Of a stretch of 64,000 nt of DNA, positions 1 through 8,800 are shown in pieces. Source of the stretch: Marinospirillum sp031581385 (GTDB lineage Bacteria; Pseudomonadota; Gammaproteobacteria; Pseudomonadales; Halomonadaceae); NCBI RefSeq assembly GCF_044810985.1, contig NZ_CP085242.1:1798001-1862000 (forward strand), in the 5' to 3' direction. The notes beneath the pieces were generated by a model. It saw only the letters and a program-made list of their open reading frames with translations. It ran no database searches and was not told the origin of the DNA. The translations under genes were made by a program, and so were the position numbers. The first letter of the stretch is position 1. Each line of letters starts with the position of its first letter.

Positions 1-1
1 A

Positions 2-1795
2 TGGGCCACTTCAACGGCCACTCAACGGATCGAACAACCGCAGGAACTCCAGGCCCAGCTTCAGCAACTGACCGAAAGCTGGCAGGCCAGCAATGACCTG
101 CATCCCGCTTCGGCCAGCCACAAACGCCAATGGCAAAAACTCTCCGAGCAATTGCAGCAGGCTTTTGCAGCCTGGGAAGGCTTTTACACGCTCTGTGCTG
201 ACTTGCAAATTCTACTGGCCGAGGACCACTGGTCCGACCTGCAGGCCCAGGCCGGTCAAAGACTGCTCAACAAGCTTGACTGGCCTGCGGCCCTGACTGC
301 GCCGGAAGAAGTCCTTGCCTTGCGCGAACGCCTGGCGAAGCAAGCCAGTGAACAGCAAGCACCCGCTCAGCCAGACACCAGTGACTTTGATGAAAATCGC
401 TGTCGTAATGATCTACAACAACTGGAAACACTTCTGGACGAAGGCAGCAGTCGGCCTGCCCAGCGTCTTTTGCAACAACTACAAAGCCAGATGGAAGCTG
501 CACCTGCAGCCTTTCGCCAGAAACACACCCCACGACTGCGCAAACTCACCGCCCAGGCTGCAGAGCTAAAAGACTGGCAGGGCTTTGTGGCTGCCCCTAA
601 AAGAGAAGCCCTCTGCGAACAAATGGAAGCCCTGGCTGACGACCAGAGCATGGAGCCTCAAGCCAAGGCCGACCGCATTCAGGCATTGCAAAATGAATGG
701 CGTGAACTGGGTTCGGCTGCCATTAACAAAAGCCTCTGGAAACGCTTCAAGAAGGCAGCGGATCTGGCCTATGAACCCTGCAAAGCCTGGTTTGCCGAAC
801 AAGCCAAACAGCGCGAATACAACCAGCAGCAACGCCAGATCATCTGTGAAGAACTGGAAGCCTTGAGCCAGGAGAATAGCCACAAAAATCTGGATGAAGA
901 AGGTCTGGACAAGCTGCTGACCCAGGTACACGACGAGTGGCGACGCTTTAACCCGGTGAACCGGGTCGAAGGCAAACGTCTGGCAGAACGCTTTCAACAA
1001 GCCCTCACCCCCATCAAGGATTATCTCTACGGCCTGCGTCAGGAGCATGCTGACCGGAAGCGCCAACTCATCACCGAAGCCAAAGCGCTACTGGACAGCG
1101 AAGACCTGCAAGCCGCAACCGCGACCAGCAAGGAACTGCAAAACCTATGGCGACAGGTGGGTCGCGCACCCGGCAGCCTTGAACACCAACTCTGGAAAGA
1201 ATTTCGGGCTGCTTGTGACCAACTCTTCCAACAGCGTGATGAACAACGCCAGAGCCAGAACCAGGCCCGTGAAGAGCGCTTTTTGCAAGCCCGGCAAGAA
1301 CTCAGTGAAGCCCGACAAGCTTTGCAGGCAGGGCAGCTTTCAAGCGCCAGAAAGCTCTATCAATCAGCAGCTTCTTTGCGCTCAATTCCCCGCAAGAAAA
1401 CCGAAAGCTGGCAGCAGGAACTGCAAGACTTTGCCGCACAGCTGCAAGCTGCCACCCGGCAGAACCAACACCAGGAACAACTGCATCAACTGGAAGCAAG
1501 CTGGCAACAACTGCCTGAGGACCGACCTCTGGCTGACCCGGAGCTGGCCAAACGCCTCACGGTCAAACTGGAGACCCTGGCAGGTCTTCCTGTACCTGAA
1601 GAAGACCAGGCCCTGAAAATGCAACTCCAGGTGGAAAGACTCAACGCCGGTATCAAGGGTGAGAACACCGCAAACAACCGGCAGCAGGAAGCCAGAGAAC
1701 TGCTGGATCACTGGCTGGAAAGCGTAAAAAGCCGGGAAGGAAGCCTCTCAAATCGTTTCTTTCAGGCTCTGAAAACCTGCTACCAACCCGACTGA
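2..1795 (+). CDS. DUF349 repeat protein, 5' end cut by window edge
   Basis: The frame is open from base 2, so the N-terminus lies outside the window and about 597 codons are visible. The protein is almost wholly charged helix and coiled coil, rich in Gln, Glu, Lys and Leu. It carries several copies of the DUF349 signature: a Leu-x-x-x-Trp then a Gly or Asn, followed by Leu-Trp-x-x-Phe and a second aromatic (LQNEWRELG near base 700, VHDEWRRF near 930, LQNLWRQVG near 1140, and a weaker copy near base 60). DUF349 proteins are cytosolic and their biochemical role is not settled. There is no signal peptide or catalytic motif in the visible part. It converges on phaB with a shared terminator. Family assignment is firm, function unknown. 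Confidence 0.85.
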   Translation, partial: WATSTATQRIEQPQELQAQLQQLTESWQASNDLHPASASHKRQWQKLSEQLQQAFAAWEGFYTLCADLQILLAEDHWSDLQAQAGQRLLNKLDWPAALTAPEEVLALRERLAKQASEQQAPAQPDTSDFDENRCRNDLQQLETLLDEGSSRPAQRLLQQLQSQMEAAPAAFRQKHTPRLRKLTAQAAELKDWQGFVAAPKREALCEQMEALADDQSMEPQAKADRIQALQNEWRELGSAAINKSLWKRFKKAADLAYEPCKAWFAEQAKQREYNQQQRQIICEELEALSQENSHKNLDEEGLDKLLTQVHDEWRRFNPVNRVEGKRLAERFQQALTPIKDYLYGLRQEHADRKRQLITEAKALLDSEDLQAATATSKELQNLWRQVGRAPGSLEHQLWKEFRAACDQLFQQRDEQRQSQNQAREERFLQARQELSEARQALQAGQLSSARKLYQSAASLRSIPRKKTESWQQELQDFAAQLQAATRQNQHQEQLHQLEASWQQLPEDRPLADPELAKRLTVKLETLAGLPVPEEDQALKMQLQVERLNAGIKGENTANNRQQEARELLDHWLESVKSREGSLSNRFFQALKTCYQPD

Positions 1796-1831
1796 AAAAA
1801 AAGGGCAGACCTCACGGCCTGCCCTTTTTCA
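1796..1831. terminator. Bidirectional terminator between DUF349 gene and phaB
   Basis: An A-run, the arm AAGGGCAG, a 10-base loop, the arm CTGCCCTT and a T-run lie between the two convergent stop codons. The hairpin can serve transcripts from both strands. Confidence 0.8.
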
Positions 1832-1852
1832 TGAACAGTCAGTCAGCTGTTT

Positions 1853-2590
1853 CTAGTGCATGTACTGACCGCCATTGGCGGAAATATTGGCACCGGTGAT
1901 AAAGCTGGACGCTTCATCAGCCAGGAAAACCACGATACGTGCAATATCCTCCGGTTCACCAAAGCGCCCTACAGGAATCTGGGCCTTGATACCCTCACGA
2001 ATGTCTTCCTTGATCTTCATGATCATATCCGTGGCAATGTAACCCGGTGAAATGGTGTTAACGGTAATCCCTTTTTTCGCCGTTTCCTGGGCCAGGGCCT
2101 TGGTGAAACCATGCATGCCGGACTTGGCTGCCGAATAGTTGGTCTGGCCCATCTGGCCTTTTTCAGCATTGATGGATGAAATGTTGATAATACGGCCATA
2201 CTGCTGTTCCAGCATTCCGTTCAGGCAGCTTTTGGATGTGTTAAACACACTGTCCAGGTTGGTGCTCAGAACAGCACGCCACTTATCCACATCCAGTTTC
2301 TTCAGCATGCCATCTGCAGTTATCCCGGCATTGTTGACCAGTACAGAAACGGTTCCGTGCTTCTCCTGAATCTCGGCATAGCTTTTGCTGACCGAGTCAA
2401 AATCCGTCACATCCGCATAACTGATGTCGATGTCATAACCGGCTGCTTTTTGTTCTTCTTGCCAGGCTTTGGCTTTTTCTGCGTTGGAGTAACCAGCCAC
2501 CACTTGGTAACCTGCATCGGCCAGAGCATGACAAATCCCCGTACCGATTCCACCAGTGCCACCTGTAACCCAAGCTATATTTTTTTGCAT
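1853..2590 (-). CDS. phaB: Acetoacetyl-CoA reductase (NADPH)
   Basis: Short-chain dehydrogenase of 245 residues that reduces acetoacetyl-CoA to (R)-3-hydroxybutyryl-CoA, the monomer-forming step of polyhydroxybutyrate synthesis. The N-terminal nucleotide-binding motif is TGGTGGIG (residues 9-16), followed by NNAG, and the catalytic Ser-Tyr-Lys set is present in NISSINAEKGQ and NYSAAKSG (Tyr152, Lys156). The tail matches the PhaB/FabG class. Start chosen at ATG 2590 because GGGAG lies 7 nt upstream; an in-frame TTG at 2596 is too close to that Shine-Dalgarno site. No other pha gene is in the window, so it stands alone here. FabG-type 3-oxoacyl-ACP reductase is the alternative, but overall sequence resembles PhaB more. 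Confidence 0.88.
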   Translation of the reverse strand: MQKNIAWVTGGTGGIGTGICHALADAGYQVVAGYSNAEKAKAWQEEQKAAGYDIDISYADVTDFDSVSKSYAEIQEKHGTVSVLVNNAGITADGMLKKLDVDKWRAVLSTNLDSVFNTSKSCLNGMLEQQYGRIINISSINAEKGQMGQTNYSAAKSGMHGFTKALAQETAKKGITVNTISPGYIATDMIMKIKEDIREGIKAQIPVGRFGEPEDIARIVVFLADEASSFITGANISANGGQYMH

Positions 2591-2776
2591 TGTCAATCTC
2601 CCTCAAAGTACCAAAATCCGGCTACTGAGCCGGAGCCAAAATTCACCCGACTTCTTGTTTTCTTTCTGGGGTTTGGGACTCAGCCTTGCTGCTTATTGTT
2701 TTTATCGCAGAGACAGAACCCAACAGTCACAAACTACAGCTTTACCACATAAAATCAAATGACTTTTAGTCTTGTA

Positions 2777-2804
2777 TTGACACCCGACAAAAAATCCCTA
2801 TAAT
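2777..2804 (+). promoter_or_regulatory. Consensus sigma-70 promoter of the initiator tRNA
   Basis: Perfect TTGACA at 2777-2782 and perfect TATAAT at 2799-2804, 16 bp apart. The -10 box ends 12 bp before the mature tRNA, so the 5' leader is only a few bases. The sequence after the -10 box (CGCCCC) is GC-rich, as in stringently controlled stable-RNA promoters. Confidence 0.9.
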
Positions 2805-2816
2805 ACGCCCCACTGA

Positions 2817-2893
<77 letters not shown>

Positions 2894-2903
2894 AAATCTT
2901 AAG

Positions 2904-2939
2904 AAGGCGAATCAATGACTTAGTTGATTCGCCTTTTTT
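2904..2939 (+). terminator. Rho-independent terminator after tRNA-fMet
   Basis: A 12-bp perfect stem, AAGGCGAATCAA (2904-2915) with TTGATTCGCCTT (2924-2935), an 8-base loop and a run of T. It starts 11 bp after the CCA end. Confidence 0.92.
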
Positions 2940-2969
2940 CGTTTCAGCTCCCCCTTCATTCCCCGGCTC

Positions 2970-3080
2970 TTATCTAAAGTAATAGCACAGTTTATCCAGC
3001 TTGTCCGTGACGATGCTGCTTCCCTTGTGGTTTATCAGCCTAGAATAAGCGTCTTCATACAGCGCACCTTTGCGTGTAAC
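2970..3080 (-). other. Possible protein remnant without a start codon
   Basis: On the minus strand a 36-codon open stretch bounded by stop codons reads with ordinary protein-like composition (for example KGALYEDAYSRL and DKLDKLCYYFR before the TAA at 2970-2972). No ATG or GTG with a ribosome site precedes it. It lies directly downstream of the GFA gene. I do not recognise it; it may be the tail of a decayed gene or chance. Confidence 0.2.
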
Positions 3081-3096
3081 TTACCCCACCATGAAT

Positions 3097-3495
3097 TCAA
3101 GGGGAGCCCTCAAACTCTGGCACATCACCTAGCCTTCTATCCCAAACAGCTTTGCTAGATGTAAATATGTGAGCTGTTGGTGACATAGAAATGTCCGTGT
3201 CCAAACACCCAGCGGGAACAGTGAGCAGAACTGCGTTATGAATGCTTGGCAATGCTGAACCACAGAGCTTACAAAAACTTTTCTTGTGACGAGTACCTGG
3301 AAGTGTGAAGGTAGTCACTGAATCTGAGCCCGCCAACCAAGTCAATTTAGCTGACTTCGAAAATAGATTGGCCGCATGAGCAGACCCAGTATCCTTTTGG
3401 CAATACTGGCAATGACACAGGTAAAAACCGTCGAACTTCCCTTGCACTTCAAATTTTGCATTGCCACACAGACAAGAACCAATGTAATCAGTCAT
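3097..3495 (-). CDS. GFA/CENP-V-fold zinc protein
   Basis: A protein of 132 residues with the cysteine pattern of the glutathione-dependent formaldehyde-activating (GFA/Mss4-like) family: CLCG near the N-terminus, CHCQYC about 30 residues on, then CKLCGS. These Cys normally hold one or two zinc ions in a beta-rich fold. Most members have no proven reaction, so formaldehyde chemistry should not be assumed. Start chosen at ATG 3495 (MTDYIGSC) because GAAGGGG sits just upstream; the frame extends 12 codons further, but that extension looks non-coding and lacks a ribosome site. It is the first gene of an AT-richer accessory stretch and has no operon partner. Confidence 0.75.
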   Translation of the reverse strand: MTDYIGSCLCGNAKFEVQGKFDGFYLCHCQYCQKDTGSAHAANLFSKSAKLTWLAGSDSVTTFTLPGTRHKKSFCKLCGSALPSIHNAVLLTVPAGCLDTDISMSPTAHIFTSSKAVWDRRLGDVPEFEGSP

Positions 3496-3566
3496 CAAAT
3501 CCCCTTCTTCTAGGGCTTCCAGATGGCGCACACTTCACAAGCCTGAAGGAAAGCCTCAGTCTAAAA

Positions 3567-3789
3567 ATGCCGACCCTACGTGAATTCTGGAACACTTTTC
3601 ACCATCAACAGCTTCAGAGTACGCAGGAGCGAGAAAATTTCTTAAAAACCGAAATTTCCGGAACCGGGGGATCATGACGGCACCGCCGAAATTCTTTTTG
3701 ATTTGGTTCAGGAAGGGGTGGTTCATATCGGGCCTGCTTACTGCCTAAACAGAAGCAATACCATCTCTTTGCTGGTCGCTTCTGTTTAA
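3567..3789 (+). pseudogene. Small unrecognised ORF broken by one A insertion
   Basis: The ATG at 3567 opens a frame that reads MPTLREFWNTFHHQ through ERENFL and then stops at 3675-3677. Removing one A from the five-A run at 3644-3648 joins it to a second open frame that reads GTAEILFDLVQEGVVHIG and ends at TAA 3787-3789, giving one protein of about 73 residues. Both halves have coherent amphipathic composition, so I read it as a frameshifted gene, a slippage site or a base-calling error in the homopolymer. The family is not recognised. Confidence 0.35.
3747..3787. repeat. 10-bp inverted repeat before the histidine kinase gene
   Basis: AAACAGAAGC (3747-3756) and GCTTCTGTTT (3778-3787) form a perfect inverted repeat with a 21-base spacer, about 115 bp before the kinase start. 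There is no T-run typical of a terminator. It overlaps the end of the frameshifted small ORF, so an operator, a hairpin or chance are all possible. The 3790-3900 remainder is AT-rich with no clear consensus promoter. Confidence 0.4.
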
Positions 3790-3900
3790 CATTAGTTAAT
3801 CCTCAAAAAGAAACATTTCGTAACTTTTCGTGTATTATTTATACGAAAACTCTAATTTGAGACGGTTTACACCTTGGTATCACAAGCAAAAAGGTCAACA

Positions 3901-5754
3901 ATGCCCAGAACGGAAGCAAATAAAGACTCGCAAGGACTTGCTGGCAAGAAGGTTTTAGCTCAGGTTTTAGCCTTGACTCTCCTTCTACTTAGCCTTCCTG
4001 CTGTTGCCTTGCAGAATACGCTGACCTTGGGCGTTTTTGCTTATAGGCCAGTTCCAGTCATGCAAGAGCGCTTTCAACCTCTGGTTGACCATCTCAACAG
4101 CCAACTGACAAACACCCAAATTGAGCTTTTGGTTCTTTCCCAGTCACAGCTAGAAGATGCTATAGCTGCCAATCAGCTGGATCTGCTTTTTACCAACCCC
4201 AGCCACTATATTCATTTACGCCACCACTACTCTCTTCATGGTGTGTTAGCCACCCTGGTGAACCGGGAGCAGGAAATACCCGTCAGGCAACTGGGTGGTG
4301 TTATTTTAGCTTCCAAATCCTCGGGTATTCAAACGCTGTCTGACCTCCAAGGGCACGAGGTTGCTATTCCGGGGAAGCGTTTTCTCGGCGGCTTTCAAAC
4401 TCAGGCTTACGAGCTTTTGGAAACAGAGCAACTGAATATACCCAGTGATGTAAAGGTCAGGGAGCTGGGTAGCCATGATGCCGTTATTCAATCCTTAATC
4501 AGCGGTCAGAGCGAAGTCGGTTTTGTTCGAACAGGCATCCTGGAACAGTTTTTCACAAGCGTAGAGCAGCTACCTAGTCACTTACGTTTGATTAACCCTC
4601 AGCAGTATCCCGACTATCCCTTTGCTCTCTCTACTCGTCTTTACCCTGAGTGGCCGTTGGTTACCGTCAAACCTTGCCCCTGTGAACGCGAAATCCTCAG
4701 ATCTTTAATCAATTTGGCTCCTGACCACCCCGCCGTTCAGAAGCTGGGCATTGATGGTTTTGCGCCACCGGCTGATTACTCAACCATGGAAATGCTTGCC
4801 AAGGCACTCCACTTACCCCCTTATGCTCGCCACTCCCCTATCCATTTGGATGACTTATGGGAAGAGTATCGCTGGCCTCTGGCTCTAAGTGCCGTTTTTC
4901 TTTTACTTTTATTCACTTTCACTGTTCAACAGTACCGGAGCAACAAACACCTGGCCACGACCCTGAAGCAGCTTAAAAGGCAAGAGGAAGCAACTCATCT
5001 AGCCCAGACAGCATTGGAAGAGAAAGCAGAACTCCTCAAGCAATCCAACAATGAACTGGAGCAGTTTGCCTATGTCGCCAGCCATGATTTGCGCCAGCCT
5101 CTCAGGATGATTACAAGTTATCTGCAAATGCTGGAAAAACGTTTGTCTGGCCAGCTGGATGAAGAAACCCGGGAGCTTTTTCATTTTGCAGTGGATGGCG
5201 CGAAAAGACAGGATGAGATGTTAAAATCTCTTCTTGAGTATTCACGCGTAGGGCGGATTGGTGAGCCCTTAGTGCTTGTCGACAGCAAAAAACACCTCGC
5301 GGAAGCACTAGCCTTTCTCAATCCTGATATCAAGCAGTCACTCGCGCAAATTGAAATACAGGGCAACAACTGGCCCAGAGTTGAAGCCAGCCCCAATGAG
5401 TTAACCCGCCTTTTTCAGAACCTGATCAGCAATGCGATCAAGTATCACCAACCCGACTTGCCACCGGAAATTAGTGTCTCCGTTAAATCCTCGGAGGATT
5501 ACTGGATATTTAAGGTGGAAGACCAGGGTATCGGCATCAACCCCAATCAGTTTGATCGCCTGTTCAAGGTTTTTCAGCGGCTGCACACCCGCTCTCAATA
5601 TGAAGGCACCGGCATAGGTTTGGCGCTTTGCCACAAGATAGTTGCTCGCCATGGGGGAAGTATCTGGGTGGAGTCTGATGGTGAGGATCAGGGAACCCGC
5701 TTTTTCTTCACCTTGCCCCGAGTGAAACAGACTTCGTGTTTGAGTGCAGGGTAA
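3901..5754 (+). CDS. Histidine kinase with periplasmic PhnD-like ligand-binding domain
   Basis: Inner-membrane sensor kinase of 617 residues. An N-terminal hydrophobic signal/anchor (about residues 20-37) precedes a PhnD/phosphonate-type solute-binding domain (about 40-300), then a transmembrane helix (325-345), a coiled-coil linker, a HisKA domain with phospho-acceptor His395 in SHDLRQPLR, and a HATPase with the N box near 507, DQGIGI near 541 and GTGIGLAL. The SHDLRQPL form is that of phytochrome-like and PAS-linked kinases. ATG 3901 is chosen because AAAAGG lies 6 nt upstream; a TTG at 3874 would add 9 residues. No receiver gene is adjacent. The following gene, 56 bp on, also begins with a solute-binding domain, so the two may share an operon and inputs. 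The ligand is unknown. Confidence 0.85.
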   Translation: MPRTEANKDSQGLAGKKVLAQVLALTLLLLSLPAVALQNTLTLGVFAYRPVPVMQERFQPLVDHLNSQLTNTQIELLVLSQSQLEDAIAANQLDLLFTNPSHYIHLRHHYSLHGVLATLVNREQEIPVRQLGGVILASKSSGIQTLSDLQGHEVAIPGKRFLGGFQTQAYELLETEQLNIPSDVKVRELGSHDAVIQSLISGQSEVGFVRTGILEQFFTSVEQLPSHLRLINPQQYPDYPFALSTRLYPEWPLVTVKPCPCEREILRSLINLAPDHPAVQKLGIDGFAPPADYSTMEMLAKALHLPPYARHSPIHLDDLWEEYRWPLALSAVFLLLLFTFTVQQYRSNKHLATTLKQLKRQEEATHLAQTALEEKAELLKQSNNELEQFAYVASHDLRQPLRMITSYLQMLEKRLSGQLDEETRELFHFAVDGAKRQDEMLKSLLEYSRVGRIGEPLVLVDSKKHLAEALAFLNPDIKQSLAQIEIQGNNWPRVEASPNELTRLFQNLISNAIKYHQPDLPPEISVSVKSSEDYWIFKVEDQGIGINPNQFDRLFKVFQRLHTRSQYEGTGIGLALCHKIVARHGGSIWVESDGEDQGTRFFFTLPRVKQTSCLSAG

Positions 5755-5810
5755 TATCAGATAAGCTTAGCTTTACATAATGATACATTTTAGGTAGGCA
5801 GGAGACTGAG

Positions 5811-8800
5811 TTGTCAACCAAACACACTTCCCCGATACGCCTGGGACTGATGGCGCCTCTAACAGGGCTGGTTCAAATTTATGGTCAGGAGATCTGTTGG
5901 GCCGCCCGGATTGCTGTCGAAGAAATCAATCAAGCGGGCGGTCTTCTGGGTCGCCCTCTTGAACTTGTCATCGAGGACGATGGTAGTCTGCCTGAAACGG
6001 CAGTGCCCGCTGCTCAACGCTTACTGGATCAGCACCAGTGTTGCGCTTTCATTGGAAATCTCCTTTCTAACTCTCGCATTGCCGTAGCCGAACAGGTCAG
6101 CGAGCCAAGACGCACCCCCTATCTGAACTTTTCTTTTTATGAAGGCAGTATCGCAGGCCGTTACTTCTTTCATTTTGCTGCCCTGCCGAATCAGCAAATT
6201 CAGCGCATGATTCCCTATATGGCCAGAAAATACGGCTCAAAATTCTATTTTGCAGGGAATAACTACGAATGGCCTCGCGGTTCGATTGATGCAGCCAAGG
6301 CTTCGCTGTTATCCATGAAGGGTGAAGTGGTGGGAGAGCAATATTTACCCATCGGCACTTCCCCAGAAGACATTGATTGGCTCCTAGAAGGAGTGGCCCG
6401 CTCCGGTGCTGATGTCTTTGTGCCCTACTTTGCAGGCATTGATCAGATCAATTTGCTCAGCCGCTTCACTGAAAAAGGATTGAAACAGCGTATGGCTGTG
6501 GTGATGGGGCATTATGATGAAGTGCTTGTTTCCCATCTCCAGCCAGAAGTTCGAGAAGGCTTTTATTCCAGTAACACCTACTTCATGTCGGTTAAGACAG
6601 AGGCCAATCAGCACTATCTGCAGCGTTTGGCCGAGCAGCCGGATGTGGACGGCATCTGGCCTCAAGGACAAGGCACCCTAACCAATTTTGGTGAAGGAAC
6701 CTATGTTTGTGTGAAGGCATTTTCCCAGGCAATCACTCAGGCAGGCAGCACCGATCCTGAAGCTCTGGTTGCTGCTCTGGAACAAGTCAACATCGAAGCA
6801 CCTCAAGGCCAAGTCAAGATGGATGGCAGCATTCATCATGCGCAGGTGAACAGTTATCTCTCGCGCTGTCAGGCAGATGGCACCTTTGAAATTCTAGAAA
6901 ACTTTGGCGCCATTCACCCCCGTATTCCTGAGTATTATCGCGAAGCCTTTCGGCGCGCCTTTAATACGCCTTTTGACTCAAAAGAAAAGCAAACCACGAA
7001 TATCCAGCGTATCGCGGAAGAAGCCTTTCAATCACGTCAAAGAGATCAGGGCGCAAGCCGTATTCTTTCTGTTGCCGATATTGCCGTTGTCGCCTGCGAT
7101 GAGGCCGGTTTGATTAATGAAGTCAATGCAACAGCAGAACTTCTATTTGGCTATCAAACAGGTGAACTGATCGGTATGTCCGTTCATTCTCTAGTACCCC
7201 CTGCGTTGCGTGGACGCCATGCTGATCATATTCAGCATTTTATTGGCAGCGACCAGACCGAAGTGCGCATGAATCGGCGCTCGGAAATCTCGGGGTATCG
7301 CAAGGATGGTACCTACTTCCCAATGGAAGCCTCCATTGCCAAGGTGCGCGGAACCAACGGTTGGTTACTGGTGGCAACGATTCGCGATCTGACTCAGGAT
7401 AAAAAGAAGCGACAGGATATAGCTTGGCAAGCCACTCATGACACTCTGACAGGCCTGCCCAACCGGAACTTGATTCTGGAACGTTTAACTCATGCGTTAG
7501 AGCGATCCAAGCGTGGTCCAGGCACTCTGGCTCTGCTGTTTATTGACCTGGATGGATTCAAGGAGGTAAACGATTCCTACGGCCACGCAGCTGGAGATCA
7601 GCTTCTTAAAACGCTTTCCCAGCGCTTGATTCAAGCTGTCAGACCTGGCGATACGGTGGCACGTTTGGCGGGCGATGAGTTTGTAGTGGTCTGCGAAGCC
7701 CTAGAAGCAGCCGATGAGGTGGCCCAGGTTGCTCAGCGCCTGGGAGAAGAATTAAGGCGTATGGTGCATTATCAGGGCAGTGACCTGTCAATCAGTGCCA
7801 GCATTGGAATTGCTGTGGGTCATGGCACCACCCATTCAGCCCAGGATCTGTTAAGGAATGCAGATGCTGCCATGTATGCCATTAAGCAAAAAGGGCGGGA
7901 TGGCTGGCAGTTTTTCAGTCAGCAGGTTCAGCAAGAGGCTTCCCAACGCCTGGAAATCGCTTCCGGTCTGCGCCAGGCGCTTGGGCGTAATGAGTTTTAC
8001 GTGAACTATCAGCCGATTGTTGGTAGTGACTCAGGCGTCATCAAGGGTATGGAGTTGCTTTTACGCTGGCGCTCACCCAAAGGAGAAATTTCCCCTGCGC
8101 AGTTCATTCCAGTGGCCGAGTCCAGCCGAATTATTGTGGATATCGGTCGTTGGGTGTTTGAGCAGGCCTGCCTAACTGAACAGCGTCTCTATCATTATTT
8201 TGGTGAGTCAGCCCCCTATATTTCCGTTAACCTTTCAACCCGCCAAATGATTGACGAGCAGCTGGTTGAAAGCTTTGAGGTCATCCTCAAGCGAACCGGA
8301 GCACGAGCAAATAATCTAGTTCTGGAAATCACAGAAACGGCCCTGATGGCTGATATCAGTAACACCCGTGCCGTACTGGAGCGTTTGGTTGATATGGGTT
8401 TACGCTTGGCTGTGGATGACTTTGGTACCGGCTTTTCCTCTTTGGCTCAATTGGTTCACTTACAGGCACATACGCTAAAAATTGACCGTGCCTTTATCGA
8501 TCGTTTGGATCAACAGCGCGATCAGCAGGCTGTAGTTGCAGCGATTAGCCGCATGGGTCGGTCGCTGCAGCTGCAATTGATTGCAGAGGGCGTGGAAACA
8601 GCTGAAGAGCGAGATCTGGTTTGTGCTCTGGGGATTCAATCCATTCAGGGGTACTACTTTTACCGACCGATGGCCGAAGAAAAGCTCATAACCCTTTTGG
8701 AAGAGCGTAAAGAATCTTTGGAAATCGACTCTGAAGGTATGTATTTCTTGATCTACATCAGTTGCCCGAGCCCTGATCTAACCCCAGAAGATTTTTCCCG

